NCBI GenBank assembly: GCA_009914555.1
Contig: WNDY01000015.1
Span: 1 to 64,000, forward strand
Origin: Xylophilus sp.
GTDB taxonomy: Bacteria; Pseudomonadota; Gammaproteobacteria; Burkholderiales; Burkholderiaceae_C
Direction: 5' to 3'
DNA: 64,000 bases
How positions within the stretch are numbered: the first letter of the stretch is position 1; every line of letters begins with the position of its first letter. This document shows, piece after piece, positions 24,105-34,297 of the stretch. Both the position numbers and the translations under genes were made by a program. The notes under the pieces were generated by a model that was not told the origin of the DNA, did no database searches, and saw nothing but the letters and a program-made list of their open reading frames with translations.

Positions 24105-25010
24105 ATGGAATACACACTGGGCATCGTGGGCTTCGGCGAGGTCGGTGGAATCTTCGGCCGCAACCTGCGGGGCCAGGCCGGCATCAAGGGCGTCTACGCC
24201 TGGGATGTCAAGTTTGCCGATCCGGCCGCCGGCGAAGAGTCCCGCAAGGGCGCGGAGGAAGCCGGCATCCGCGCCTGCGCAAGCATGCAGGAGTTGTGCG
24301 GCCAGGCTGACCTGCTGATTTCCGCCGTCACCGCCTCGCGCACCCTCGACGTGGCCGAGGAGGCTGCGCGCCACATACGCAAAGGCGCACAGTTCCTCGA
24401 CCTGAACTCCGCCTCGCCCGGCACCAAGCAGCGCGCTGCCGCCGCTATCGACGGCGCAGGAGGCCAGTATGTGGAGGCGGGCGTGATGACCTCGGTACCG
24501 CCGTACGGCATCCGAGTGCCCATGCTGTTGGGCGGTTCCCAGGCCGCCGGGCTGGCGCAGACACTGACCGGCTGGGGCATGGATGCCAAGGCCGTATCGG
24601 ACAAGCTGGGCATCGCCTCTGCCATCAAGATGAGTCGCAGCACCATGATCAAGGGCCTGGAGGCCCTGGTGGTGGAGGCCTATACCAATGCGCGCGCCTA
24701 TGGCGTCGAGGAGCATGTGCTGCCCACGCTGCAGGAGACCTTTCCGCAGATCAACTGGAGCCAGCAGGGCGACTATTTCTTCAGCCGCGTCGTGCTGCAC
24801 GGCAAGCGCCGTGCCGAGGAAATGCGCGAGTCCGCCAACACTGTCAAGGAGACCGGCATCGAACCGTTGATGGCCTCGGCCATCGCCGAGAAGCAGGACT
24901 GGATGGCGGCCCTGGCGCGGGAGGAGAAGCTGTTCGAGGGCCTGACGGGCAAGTCGCCCTGGCAGGACTATGCCGACCGGCTGATCGCCCACGCCCACCG
25001 AAAGGCCTGA
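24105..25010 (+). CDS. NAD(P)-dependent beta-hydroxyacid-type dehydrogenase (DUF1932)
   Basis: A 301-residue oxidoreductase. The N-terminal Rossmann domain carries GIVGFGEVGGIFG (GxGxxG at 9-14) and resembles 6-phosphogluconate/3-hydroxyisobutyrate dehydrogenases. The C-terminal helical part (SAIKMSRSTMIKGLEALVVEAYTNARAYGV onward) is the DUF1932 type. Its substrate is unknown; the genomic link to Bug and a LigI-type hydrolase suggests a branched or tricarboxylic hydroxy acid. AAAAAGGAT lies shortly before the ATG. It ends the unit and faces a hairpin shared with the convergent Bug gene. Confidence 0.85.
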   Translation: MEYTLGIVGFGEVGGIFGRNLRGQAGIKGVYAWDVKFADPAAGEESRKGAEEAGIRACASMQELCGQADLLISAVTASRTLDVAEEAARHIRKGAQFLDLNSASPGTKQRAAAAIDGAGGQYVEAGVMTSVPPYGIRVPMLLGGSQAAGLAQTLTGWGMDAKAVSDKLGIASAIKMSRSTMIKGLEALVVEAYTNARAYGVEEHVLPTLQETFPQINWSQQGDYFFSRVVLHGKRRAEEMRESANTVKETGIEPLMASAIAEKQDWMAALAREEKLFEGLTGKSPWQDYADRLIAHAHRKA

Positions 25011-25021
25011 CGACCGGGCTC

Positions 25022-25071
25022 AGAAGGCGTGAACGAATCCAGCGGGCATGGCGGGCCCGTTCACACCTTCT
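25022..25071. terminator. Bidirectional terminator-like hairpin
   Basis: AGAAGGCGTGAACG (25022-25035) pairs with CGTTCACACCTTCT (25058-25071) over 14 bp with one mismatch. It sits in the 60-bp gap between the convergent dehydrogenase and Bug genes, and its right arm reaches the last base of the Bug stop codon. The loop is 22 bases. Confidence 0.6.
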
Positions 25072-26066
25072 CAGTCGACCGTCACGTGAGCGTCGCGGAT
25101 GACGGCGCCCCAGCGCTTGACCTCGCGGGCGATCAGCTGGCCGAAGGCCGCAGGCGTAGTGGGCATGGGTTCGGCCCCTTCGCCGGCGAAGCGGCGGGCT
25201 ACCTCGGCGCTGCCGATTGCCTTGTTTACCTCGGCATTGAGCCGGGCCACGATGGCCGCCGGCGTGCCGGCCGGCGCGACCAGGCCGTACCACTGGTCGG
25301 CATCGAAGCCGGCGGTGCCCGGCAGCTTGGATTCGGCCACGGTGGGCACGTCGGGCAGCGAGTCGATGCGCCTGGCGCTGGACACGGCCAGCGCGCGCAT
25401 CTTGCCGGCCTTGATGTGCGGCAGCAGCGCCGGCGTGCCGGTGAACAGGGCCTGCACCTGGCCGGCCAGCAGGTCGTTCACGGAAGGCGCCGTGCCGCGG
25501 TAGGGCACGTGCATCAGTGGCATGCCGGTCTGCAGCTTGAGCGACTCCATGGTGATGTGCGCGGCGCTGCCGTTGCCGCCCGAGCCGTAGGACAGGGCGT
25601 CGGGCTTGGATCGGGCCAGCGCGACCAACTCCTGCAGGTTGCGCGCCGGCACTGAGGGGTGCACCACCAGTACGTTGGGTACGCGGGCCACGTAGGCCAC
25701 GGGAACGAAGTCGCGGGTGGGATCGAGCTTGAGCTTGGGATACAGGTGGGGGTTCACTGCCAGCGTGCCCAGGTGGGCCATGAACAGCGTGTAGCCGTCG
25801 GGTGCGGCGCGCAGGGCCTTCTCGGTCGCCAGGCTGCCGCCGGCGCCCGGCGCGTTGTCCACCACCACGGGCTGGCCCCAGGCCTTGCCGAGCTCCTGGC
25901 CGACGGCGCGTGCCAGGATGTCGGCTGAGCCGCCGGGCGTGAACGGCACGATCAGCCGGATCGGGCGCCGGGGATAGTCCTCCTCGGCCCGGGCTCCGAT
26001 GGTGGCCAGCAGGGCGGCCTGGCCGGCCAGCCATTGGCAGGCGCTGCGGCGGTTCATTTGCGTCAT
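25071..26066 (-). CDS. Bug (TctC) family periplasmic substrate receptor
   Basis: A 331-residue receptor with signal peptide MNRRSACQWLAGQAALLATIGARA, then PIRLIVPFTPGGSAD, VVVDNAPGAGGS, AAPDGYTLF, YGSGGNGSAAHI and VPYRGTAPSVNDLLAGQ. Either the ATG at 26066 or the one at 26057 (MNRRS) could be the start; the latter places the RR pair at the very N-terminus. It is transcribed toward the LigI-type unit and stands alone, which is unusual for this window, where Bug genes otherwise lie in the same direction as enzymes. Confidence 0.92.
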   Translation of the reverse strand: MTQMNRRSACQWLAGQAALLATIGARAEEDYPRRPIRLIVPFTPGGSADILARAVGQELGKAWGQPVVVDNAPGAGGSLATEKALRAAPDGYTLFMAHLGTLAVNPHLYPKLKLDPTRDFVPVAYVARVPNVLVVHPSVPARNLQELVALARSKPDALSYGSGGNGSAAHITMESLKLQTGMPLMHVPYRGTAPSVNDLLAGQVQALFTGTPALLPHIKAGKMRALAVSSARRIDSLPDVPTVAESKLPGTAGFDADQWYGLVAPAGTPAAIVARLNAEVNKAIGSAEVARRFAGEGAEPMPTTPAAFGQLIAREVKRWGAVIRDAHVTVD

Positions 26067-26312
26067 GTGAATGTTCCTCTACGTCCTTGGCGGTGGGTCG
26101 CAGCGTAGGGAGCAGCGCAGCGGGCTGCAACGCCGTTCCGGCGCGTGGAACGAGCCCGCGACCACGCGGATCGCTTCGGCGATCCCGCCGGCCGACGCAT
26201 CCTGGAGCACGCGGCCCGCGCAGGTTCAGCCGCAGGAGGCCGAAGGCGCTGACCGCAGCCAGCGCGAGCGCCGCGCCCGTCCGAGCCGGCCCAGGCCGAC
26301 CCGGGGGCTGTC
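26067..26312. other. Intergenic stretch without a supported gene
   Basis: 246 bp between the minus-strand Bug start and the SYLF gene stop. Open frames occur but have no recognisable content. It presumably holds the Bug promoter (minus strand); no clear operator was seen. Confidence 0.5.
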
Positions 26313-26909
26313 TCAGGGCGTGACCGGCGTGATCGTGGCGCCTTGCAGCGACACGCCGGCTTCCAGGCCGACGTTGGTCAGCACGAAGCCGACGACCGGC
26401 TTGGAGAAGCTGGTGGTGTCGATGGAGCCGTTGGCGCCAATGTGGGCCACGGCCACGGTGGCGTCGGCGCCGACGGTCCAGCCGTTGCTGCTGCGGAACT
26501 TGGCCAGCGCCTCGCTCGTGGTGAACACGTAGATCACCGCCTTGGACTGCGCGCCGGCCTGCCAGCCGATCGACGCCGCCGTGGTGCTGTAGTAGCCCTG
26601 CGTCCGGTTGCCCACGCGCAGTTCGCCGCGGCCATGCTCGGCGCCGACGACCAGGCTGGTGCCGACCACGGACGGGAACACCAGCACGCCGGCGGAGCGC
26701 CCCACCAGTTCGCGCGAGCCGGGCACCGTGTTGTAGAGCTTGGAGAGCGCCGCATCGACCTGCGCGTTGCTCGACTCGCGCGCGTTGGAGGCCGTGGGAT
26801 GGCTTTCCGGGAGCGTGGTGGTGCAGGCCGGCAGGGCCAGCGCCGTCAGGACGATGGCGCCGATGGCGCCGGCGGCGCGGAAGCGGGGAGAGGGCGTCGA
26901 GGACGGCAT
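26313..26909 (-). CDS. SYLF-domain (YSC84-like) lipoprotein
   Basis: A 198-residue exported protein. The leader AIGAIVLTALALPACTT has a lipobox with Cys at residue 29, so it should be a lipoprotein. Residues about 45-198 are a SYLF/DUF500 (Ysc84 actin-binding) domain: LSKLYNTVPGSRELVGRSAGVLVFPSVVGTSLVVGAEHGRGEL, then YYSTTAASIGWQAGAQSKAVIYVFTT and a C-terminal GLEAGVSLQG. SYLF domains bind phosphoinositide-like lipids in eukaryotes; the bacterial role is unknown. AGGAG lies 9 bp before the ATG at 26909. It appears to be a single-gene unit. Confidence 0.88.
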   Translation of the reverse strand: MPSSTPSPRFRAAGAIGAIVLTALALPACTTTLPESHPTASNARESSNAQVDAALSKLYNTVPGSRELVGRSAGVLVFPSVVGTSLVVGAEHGRGELRVGNRTQGYYSTTAASIGWQAGAQSKAVIYVFTTSEALAKFRSSNGWTVGADATVAVAHIGANGSIDTTSFSKPVVGFVLTNVGLEAGVSLQGATITPVTP

Positions 26910-27165
26910 GGCGGTGAACTCCTGGGTAAAGAAAAAAGAAGAAGTAGGAAGCCGGTGGAGCGGAAGGTGGGCCGCTGCCGCGGCTGTCTTGCGTCCGGGG
27001 CCGTACCGTACACCGCGGAGCGGGGAGACCAGGTCGGCCGGCGCCGCTTCGTGCGTAGGCGGCGGCCGGGCTCGGGAGTGCGATGCCGCCGCATGTGTAC
27101 CTCGCCCATCGGCAGGTTTCACATACTGGCAACTGTATACGTTCACAGTGGGCGACTGGCGGGTG
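26910..27165. other. Intergenic stretch with purine-rich tract
   Basis: 256 bp between two minus-strand genes. Contains an A/G-rich run (about 26930-26955) just upstream of the SYLF ribosome-binding site and an AT-richer patch near 27118-27145 that could hold its promoter. No gene is seen. Confidence 0.4.
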
Positions 27166-28089
27166 CTATGGGCATTCGATGGGGGGAGTATTGCGCGCAA
27201 GAAAGGGCGAAGGCTGTGCCGGCCCGCTGGTGAACGGCCAGCCGCCGGGCACGCGGCGTGCCCGTGCCACCCGCAGGCGCAGCTGCCGCTGCGCGCCGGC
27301 CTCCCAGCCGATCTCCGCCTGCGCGGCCACGTAGAGCAGCCCGCCGCCGGCGAAGTCGATGAACAGCAGGCCCGCGCGCGGATCGACCAGCAGGTTGCCG
27401 AGCGTGTTGAAGAGGCCGTTGCCCGCATAGTCCGGCACCACGAGCAGCCGGCCGGCTTCCTCGACCCGCGCGAAGCCCGGCGCGCCGCCGCGGTGCGATG
27501 CGTCCACGCCGTGCGGCGCGGCGCTGGCGATGAAGAAGGTGTCGGCGCCGCGCACCAGCGCCCGTGCGGGTTCGTCCAGGCCGCCGTGCATGTCGTCCGG
27601 CGGCGCATCGCCGGCCGGTGCCGGGCGCGGCACCGGCAGCCGCGCCGCGATGTACTTCGGGCAGTTGCCGAAGCTCTGCTCCACGCCCAGCACCAGCCGG
27701 CCGGCGCCGGACGCCAGCACGCGCCCGTTGGCCCGGTTGCGCCGCCGCGTCGGCAGCTCGATGCCGAGCAGGCCGGCCTGCGCGCCGGGCGCCAGGTCGG
27801 CCGGCGCGATCGGCTCGTGCGGCACGGCTGGGGCCGCGATCGCCAGCGTGCGCGCATCGCACGCCCGCACGAAGCCCGGCGCGCCGCAGCGCAGCGTGGC
27901 CCAGGGCTGGCCGCCGCCGTCGCGCGCGGCCAGCACCACGAAGGGCAGCTGCGCGAAGAAGTCCTGGTGCTGCGGCGGCATCGCATCGCGCACCATGCCG
28001 GCCATGCGCTGCGCCACCGCATGCGTGCCGGCGCGCCGCTGGGCGGCGACCTCGCCGGCGTGGAACGGACCCGGTGCGCCCCTGGTCAC
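27166..28089 (-). CDS. Pyridoxamine 5'-phosphate oxidase-like flavin-binding protein
   Basis: A 307-residue member of the PNPOx-like split-barrel group. It has HQDFFAQLPFVVLAARDGGGQPWATLRCG (first barrel strands), SFGNCPKYI in the middle, ADTFFIASAAP and the second barrel GGAPGFARVEEAGRLLVVPDYAGNGLFNTLGNLLVDPRAGLLFIDF. Such two-repeat proteins bind FMN; the reaction is unknown. The start is a GTG at 28089 that overlaps the TGA of the upstream GST gene (GTGA), indicating translational coupling. The frame is open further upstream but that part is antisense-like GST sequence. Confidence 0.82.
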   Translation of the reverse strand: MTRGAPGPFHAGEVAAQRRAGTHAVAQRMAGMVRDAMPPQHQDFFAQLPFVVLAARDGGGQPWATLRCGAPGFVRACDARTLAIAAPAVPHEPIAPADLAPGAQAGLLGIELPTRRRNRANGRVLASGAGRLVLGVEQSFGNCPKYIAARLPVPRPAPAGDAPPDDMHGGLDEPARALVRGADTFFIASAAPHGVDASHRGGAPGFARVEEAGRLLVVPDYAGNGLFNTLGNLLVDPRAGLLFIDFAGGGLLYVAAQAEIGWEAGAQRQLRLRVARARRVPGGWPFTSGPAQPSPFLARNTPPIECP

Positions 28090-28742
28090 GGCGCCGTGAT
28101 GCCTTCCTGCACCAGCGCGCGCTGCACCGCGGGGCGCGCCAGCACGCGGCGGGCATGGGCGCTCCAGGCCGGCAGGGCGGACAGGTCCTCGCCGATGCGC
28201 CCGGCCCAGCGCCAGAAGACCAGCAGGTACGGGTCGACGATGCCGTAGCCGCCGGGCACGGCCCAGGCGCGGCCGTCCGCCAGAATGCGTTCGATGGCGG
28301 CGTTGCCGGCGCGAACGTTGGCGCGGCCGTGCTCCACGATGGCCGGGTGCAGGGCCGCATCGGCCGTGAAACGCGCGGGCCGCCAGAGCGCGCCGTAGGC
28401 TTTGGTGTGCAGCGCGGTGGTGAGCCAGTTCGTCCATTCGAACGCGCGGGCGCGGCCGGCGGCGTCGGCCGGCAGCAGGCCGGCTTCGGGGTGTGCGAAG
28501 GCCAGCCAGGCCAGGATGGCCGGCACCTCGGTCAGCAGCCCGTCGGCGCCGCCCGCGCGGCCTGGCACGCCGTGCAGCGCCGGCACGCGGCCCTTGGGAT
28601 TGAGCGCGAGGAAGTCCGGCTCGGCCGTCTGCGCGCCGGCCTGGCGCTTCTCCAGCGTGTAGGGCGCGCCGATCTCTTCGAGCACGATGTGGGGCGCGAG
28701 CGAACAGGCGCCGGGCGAGTAGTAGAGGGTGCAGGTCGTCAT
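28086..28742 (-). CDS. Glutathione S-transferase
   Basis: A 218-residue GST with the N-terminal thioredoxin-like domain (TLYYSPGACSLAPHIVLEEIGAPYTLEKR; the SPGACS segment supplies the Ser/Cys that contacts glutathione) and VPALHG with the cis-Pro, then the all-helical C-terminal domain from about 95. Similar to the bacterial beta-type enzymes. The ATG at 28742 is chosen because the strand TLYYS must be at the N-terminus; 11 further in-frame residues upstream are not family-like. It is co-transcribed with the PNPOx-like gene (4-bp overlap) and divergent from a LysR. Confidence 0.9.
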   Translation of the reverse strand: MTTCTLYYSPGACSLAPHIVLEEIGAPYTLEKRQAGAQTAEPDFLALNPKGRVPALHGVPGRAGGADGLLTEVPAILAWLAFAHPEAGLLPADAAGRARAFEWTNWLTTALHTKAYGALWRPARFTADAALHPAIVEHGRANVRAGNAAIERILADGRAWAVPGGYGIVDPYLLVFWRWAGRIGEDLSALPAWSAHARRVLARPAVQRALVQEGITAP

Positions 28743-28797
28743 GCCGGACGATTCTGGAAAGCACCCGCGCCGCAATCAATGCCGCGGCACTGACAGC

Positions 28798-28820
28798 ATT
28801 GCTGCATCCGGCGCAGCAAT
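28798..28820. promoter_or_regulatory. Candidate LysR operator, 23-bp palindrome
   Basis: ATTGCTGC (28798-28805) and GCAGCAAT (28813-28820) are perfect inverted repeats separated by 7 bp. They lie in the 108-bp gap between the divergent GST and LysR starts, and the T-N11-A core suits LysR binding. Confidence 0.6.
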
Positions 28821-28850
28821 CGGCGCCGCGCTCGGCTAGATTCGCCGGTC

Positions 28851-29753
28851 ATGGACAAGCTGCACGCCCTCCGCACCTTCGTGCGCATCGCCGAGGAAGG
28901 CGGCCTCTCGGCCGCGGCCCGCGCGCTCGGCGCCTCCACGCCGGCGGTGGTGCGCACGCTCGCGGCGCTGGAGTCGCAGCTCGGCGCGCGCCTGTTCAAC
29001 CGCACCACGCGCCGCGTGGCGCTCACGCCCGAGGGCCGGCGCTACCTGGAGGACGCGCGCGGCGTGCGGGCCGCGCTCGACGAGGCCGACGCGGCCGTGC
29101 GCGCCGGCGCCGGTGAGCCCGCGGGCGCGCTGGCCGTCACCGCGCCGGTGCTGTTCGGCCACATGCACGTGGCGCCGGTGGCCGCGGCCTTCGCCCAGCG
29201 CCATCCGCGGGTGCGCTGCGCGCTGCACCTGCATGACCGCGTGGTCGACCTGATCGAGGAGCGCATCGACGTGGGCGTGCGCATCGGCACGCTGGCCGAT
29301 TCCTCGCTGGTCGCGCTGCCGCTCGCCACGCTGCGGCGGGTGGTGGCCGCGAGCCCGGCGCTGCTCGCGGCGCACGGCACGCCGGCGCATCCGCTCGCGC
29401 TGCGCGGGCTGCCCTGCGTGCGCGTGCTGCCCAGCGGCCGCGCGGGCTGGCAGTTCCGCGATGCCGGCGGCGCCCTGCTGCGGGTGCCGGTGGAGGGCGG
29501 CTTCGAGGTGAACCACATCGCCACGGCCGTGGAAGCCTGCGCGGCCGGGCTGGGCTTCGGCCAGTTCTTCTCGTACCAGGTCGCGCAGCCGCTGCGCGAA
29601 GGGCGGCTGCGGCTGGTGCTCGAAGCCTTCGAGCCGTCGCCGCGGCCGGTGCAGGCCGTCTACCCGCACGCGCGGCCGCTGCCGCTGCGCACCCGGCTCT
29701 TCGTCGATGCGCTGCGGCAGGCGCTGAGTGGCCTCGATCCCTTGGCGAACTGA
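28851..29753 (+). CDS. LysR-family transcriptional regulator
   Basis: A 300-residue LysR-type regulator of the large group related to DsdC/YafC-like proteins. The HTH is MDKLHALRTFVRIAEEGGLSAAARALGASTPAVVRTLAALESQLGARLFNRTTRRVALTPEG (1-62). The effector domain begins GALAVTAPVLFGHMHVAPV and contains DRVVDLIEERIDVGVRIG, the standard DLVxRIG-type segment. It is divergent from the GST/PNPOx pair and is presumably their regulator. An intergenic repeat starts at the base after its stop. Confidence 0.93.
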   Translation: MDKLHALRTFVRIAEEGGLSAAARALGASTPAVVRTLAALESQLGARLFNRTTRRVALTPEGRRYLEDARGVRAALDEADAAVRAGAGEPAGALAVTAPVLFGHMHVAPVAAAFAQRHPRVRCALHLHDRVVDLIEERIDVGVRIGTLADSSLVALPLATLRRVVAASPALLAAHGTPAHPLALRGLPCVRVLPSGRAGWQFRDAGGALLRVPVEGGFEVNHIATAVEACAAGLGFGQFFSYQVAQPLREGRLRLVLEAFEPSPRPVQAVYPHARPLPLRTRLFVDALRQALSGLDPLAN

Positions 29754-29813
29754 GGGGTATATGTCCATAGCGGCTTCGATGAGCGCGCTAGCGGTCAGCG
29801 CTCCCCGGGGTAT
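29754..29813 (+). repeat. About 60-bp intergenic element, copy 2
   Basis: Begins GGGGTATATGTCC and ends CCGGGGTAT. Inside, CATAGCG and CGCTAG are imperfect arms. It fills most of the 72-bp gap between the LysR stop and the SulP start. Confidence 0.6.
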
Positions 29814-29825
29814 GCTCGCTCCCCG

Positions 29826-31496
29826 ATGAAGCAACCCCACGAGCGCGCATGGCGGGCGCCGGCCGCCGCGGGCCTGCGCCCGGCCTGGTCCGACCTGCTG
29901 GCCGGGCTGTCGCTGGCCGGCGTGCTACTGTCCGGCGCCGTGGCCTATGCCGGCATCGCGGGCGTGGCGCCCCTGCACGCGCTGCTGGCCACGCTGGCGG
30001 GCCTGGTCGTCTATCCCCTGTTCGGCACCAGCCGCTTCGCCGCCGTCGCGCCCACGTCGTCGGCCGCCGCGGTGTTCGCCTCCGCGCTCGCGGCGGGCGG
30101 GCCGGCGATGGCCTATGCGCTGGTGGGGCTGACGGGCGCGCTGTTCGTGGCGGCCGCCGTGCTGCGCGCGGGCTTCCTCGGGGCCTACATCTCGCGCGCG
30201 GTGCTGCGCGGCTTTGCCTGGGCGCTGGCGCTGACCATCGTGCTGCGGCAGCTGCCGCAGATCGCGGGCGTGCACGTGGCGGCCACGCAGTCCGGCGCGC
30301 TGGCCTGGGAGCTGCTCGCGCAGGCGCCGCGCTGGCACGGCCCCAGCCTGGTGCTGGGTGCGGCGGCGCTCGCGCTGTGGTTCGGGCTGGGCCACGGGCT
30401 GCGGCGCCGGCCGTTCGTGCCTACGGTGCTGGTGGTGCTGGCGCTGGGTGTGGCCGCGTCGGCCGCGCTCGGGCTGGGAGCGCGCGGCGTGGCGATGGTG
30501 GGCGACATCGCCTTGCAGCCGCCGGCCTGGCGCCTGCCGGCGCTGAACGCCGAGCACTGGCTGCGCGCAGCGGAGCTGGCGCCGGCGCTGCTGCTGATCC
30601 TGTTCGCCGAGTCGTGGGGTTCGGTGCGCGCGCTCGCGCTGCAGGCCGGCGACCGCGTGGACGCCAACCGCGAGCTGGCCGCGCTCGGCATGGCCAACCT
30701 GGCCTGCGGGCGGCTGCAGGGGCTGCCGGTGGGCGCGGGGCTGTCGGCGGCATCGGCCAGCTTCGCCGCGGGCGCCAGGAGCCTGTGGGCCGGCGTGGCC
30801 GCCGCGCTGGCGCTGGCCGGGCTGCTGTGGCTGACGCGGCCCGCGCTGGCGCTGCTGCCCCAGCCGGTGGTGGCGGCCGTGGTGGTGGGCAGCCTCGCGC
30901 GCGGGCTGTGGCCGCGTGCGCTGCTGCGCAGCCTGCGCCTGGAGCAGGACGCCTGGCTGGCGGCGGCCGCGGCGGCCGGAGTGCTGCTGGGCGGCGCGCT
31001 GCCCGGCATGCTGCTGGCGGTGGCGCTGTCGCTGCTGGCGGCGATCCGCCGCTTCGCGCAGCCGCTGGTGAGCGAGCTGGGCCGGCTGCCCGGCACGCGC
31101 AACTACGTGGACCGCGCGACCCATCCCGAGGCGCAGGCGGTGGACGGCACGCTCATCATGCGGCCGGAGGAGCCGCTGTTCTTCGCCAACGCCGAGCAGG
31201 TGTGTGCCGTGGCCCGCCGGCGCGCCGAGGCCGTGGGCGCCCGGCGCGTGGTGCTGAGCCTGGAGGTCTGCGACGACCTGGACGGCACGGCGCTGGAGGC
31301 GCTCGACGAGTTCGCGGTCGACCTGCACCGCCTGGGCGCCGAACTGCTGCTCGCGCGCGTGAAGGACCGCCCGCGCACGGCCATGCAGCGCCTAGGCGAC
31401 GGGATCTTCCCGATGTTCTGGAGCGTGGACGACGCTGTGCGGGCCGGCGCTACGGCGGATCCACCCGCAGCGGGACCGTCACCGGGCCGTCGTTGA
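29826..31496 (+). CDS. SulP/SLC26-family anion transporter with STAS domain
   Basis: A 556-residue inner-membrane protein. Hydrophobic segments from about 20 to 410 give the SulP transport core: the family signature [32 protein letters not shown], then [12 protein letters not shown] in place of the usual GPTSAxS loop and [18 protein letters not shown] later. Residues about 430-545 are a cytoplasmic STAS domain (ERxxR-like start, [22 protein letters not shown]). SulP proteins carry sulfate, bicarbonate or dicarboxylates; no residue seen here decides the substrate. The last 47 bp overlap the 3' end of dtd on the other strand. Confidence 0.88.
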   Translation: MKQPHERAWRAPAAAGLRPAWSDLLAGLSLAGVLLSGAVAYAGIAGVAPLHALLATLAGLVVYPLFGTSRFAAVAPTSSAAAVFASALAAGGPAMAYALVGLTGALFVAAAVLRAGFLGAYISRAVLRGFAWALALTIVLRQLPQIAGVHVAATQSGALAWELLAQAPRWHGPSLVLGAAALALWFGLGHGLRRRPFVPTVLVVLALGVAASAALGLGARGVAMVGDIALQPPAWRLPALNAEHWLRAAELAPALLLILFAESWGSVRALALQAGDRVDANRELAALGMANLACGRLQGLPVGAGLSAASASFAAGARSLWAGVAAALALAGLLWLTRPALALLPQPVVAAVVVGSLARGLWPRALLRSLRLEQDAWLAAAAAAGVLLGGALPGMLLAVALSLLAAIRRFAQPLVSELGRLPGTRNYVDRATHPEAQAVDGTLIMRPEEPLFFANAEQVCAVARRRAEAVGARRVVLSLEVCDDLDGTALEALDEFAVDLHRLGAELLLARVKDRPRTAMQRLGDGIFPMFWSVDDAVRAGATADPPAAGPSPGRR

Positions 31497-31896
31497 CCAG
31501 GTGCACCTGCATGTCGGCCGCGAAGATGCCGGTCTGCACCACCGGATGGGCGGCGCGGGCCAGCGCGACGAAGTGGTCGTAGAGCCGGCGGCCCTCGTCG
31601 GGCGGCGCGGCGGCCGAGAAGCTCGGCCGGTTGCCGCCGCGGGTGTCGGCGGCCAGGGTGAACTGGCTGACGATGAGCAGGCCGCCGGCCACGTCCTGCA
31701 CGCTGCGGTTCATCCGGCCCGCCTCGTCGGCGAAGACGCGCAGCTTCAGCACCCTGGCCAGCAGCTTCTCGGCCTGGGCTGTCGTGTCGCCGCGCTCGGC
31801 GCAGACCAGTACCAGCAGGCCCAGGCCGATGGCGCCGACCGTCTCGCCGGCCACCTCCACGCGAGCCGAGCGCACGCGTTGCAGAACACTCAGCAT
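31450..31896 (-). CDS. dtd: D-aminoacyl-tRNA deacylase
   Basis: A 148-residue cytoplasmic proofreading enzyme that hydrolyses D-aminoacyl-tRNA. Both signature motifs are present: SQFTLAADT (the SQxTL motif, about 77-85) and the NxGPVT-type C-terminal motif [10 protein letters not shown] (about 134-143), which together form the cross-subunit cis-Pro site. Length equals the family norm. It lies 5 bp downstream of dbpA in the same direction, so the two may be co-transcribed, and it overlaps the convergent SulP gene by 47 bp. Confidence 0.96.
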   Translation of the reverse strand: MLSVLQRVRSARVEVAGETVGAIGLGLLVLVCAERGDTTAQAEKLLARVLKLRVFADEAGRMNRSVQDVAGGLLIVSQFTLAADTRGGNRPSFSAAAPPDEGRRLYDHFVALARAAHPVVQTGIFAADMQVHLVNDGPVTVPLRVDPP

Positions 31897-31901
31897 CGGT
31901 G

Positions 31902-33323
<1,422 letters not shown>

Positions 33324-33324
33324 C

Positions 33325-33339
33325 CCGGGATTATCCCGG
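33325..33339. promoter_or_regulatory. Palindrome next to the dbpA start codon
   Basis: CCGGGAT-T-ATCCCGG is a perfect 15-bp inverted repeat beginning one base upstream of the dbpA ATG, where a Shine-Dalgarno should be. In mRNA it would form a small GC-rich hairpin that could limit ribosome access, or it may be an operator. Confidence 0.4.
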
Positions 33340-33436
33340 CAGGCCATGGCGCGCCTTGGCTTCGGCCCTTGCGCGGGCTCCCTTAACATGGCGCCCCACC
33401 CGGGCAGCCGCCCCTCTATGAAAGCTTGACGAGACA

Positions 33437-34297
33437 ATGACGACCTTTGATTTTTCCGCCGCCGCCATCGCGCGGCTGGCCGAGGCCGATGCCCGCCGCG
33501 CGCTCGAAGAAGACGTCGGCACCGGCGACCTGACCGCCGGCCTGGTGGCCCCGGAGCGCCGCGCCCGCGCCCGCGTGATCGCCCGCGAGGCGGCCGTGCT
33601 CTGCGGCGCGCCCTGGTTCGAGGCCGCCGTGCGCGCCTGCGATCCGCAGGCCCGGCTGCGCTGGCAGGTGCAGGAGGGCGCTCGCCTCGCGGCCGGCCAG
33701 ACCGTGGTCGAGATCGACGGCGCGGCCCACGCCCTGCTCACGGCCGAGCGCACCGCGCGCAACTTCCTCCAGCTGCTCAGCGGCGTGGCGACCAAGACCG
33801 CGGAGTATGCGGCCGTGGTGGCCGGTACACGGGCGTCCGTGGTGGATACCCGCAAGACCATCCCCGGCCTGCGGCTGGCGCAGAAGTACGCGGTGCGCAC
33901 CGGCGGGGGCGCCAACCACCGCATCGGCCTGCACGACGCGGTGCTGATCAAGGAGAACCACATCGCCGCGGCCGGCGGCGTCAAACCTGTGCTGGCCGCG
34001 GCGCAGCGCGTTGCGGCGCAGGCCGCCTTCGTGCAGATCGAGGTCGAGACGCTGGCCCAGCTGGAGGAAGCGCTCGGCGCCGGCGCCCGCATGGTGCTGC
34101 TCGACAACATGGACCTGGCCACGCTGCGCGAGGCCGTGCGCATCAACGCCGGGCGCGCCGTGCTCGAAATCTCGGGCGGTGTCACGCTGGAGGGCCTGCG
34201 CGCGCTGGCCGAGACCGGCGTGGACCGCATCTCCATCGGCGCCCTCACCAAGGACGTGAAGGCGACCGACTACTCCATGCGCTTCACGGAGCTGTGA
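33437..34297 (+). CDS. nadC: Nicotinate-nucleotide pyrophosphorylase (carboxylating)
   Basis: A 286-residue quinolinate phosphoribosyltransferase: quinolinate + PRPP gives nicotinate mononucleotide + CO2. Diagnostic parts are [10 protein letters not shown] at the N-terminus, [17 protein letters not shown], the substrate-binding [31 protein letters not shown] (R and K residues contacting quinolinate and PRPP), LIKENHI, and [15 protein letters not shown]. The length is typical. Its TGA overlaps the nadA ATG (TGATG), so nadC and nadA are translated together. It is divergent from dbpA. Confidence 0.97.
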   Translation: MTTFDFSAAAIARLAEADARRALEEDVGTGDLTAGLVAPERRARARVIAREAAVLCGAPWFEAAVRACDPQARLRWQVQEGARLAAGQTVVEIDGAAHALLTAERTARNFLQLLSGVATKTAEYAAVVAGTRASVVDTRKTIPGLRLAQKYAVRTGGGANHRIGLHDAVLIKENHIAAAGGVKPVLAAAQRVAAQAAFVQIEVETLAQLEEALGAGARMVLLDNMDLATLREAVRINAGRAVLEISGGVTLEGLRALAETGVDRISIGALTKDVKATDYSMRFTEL

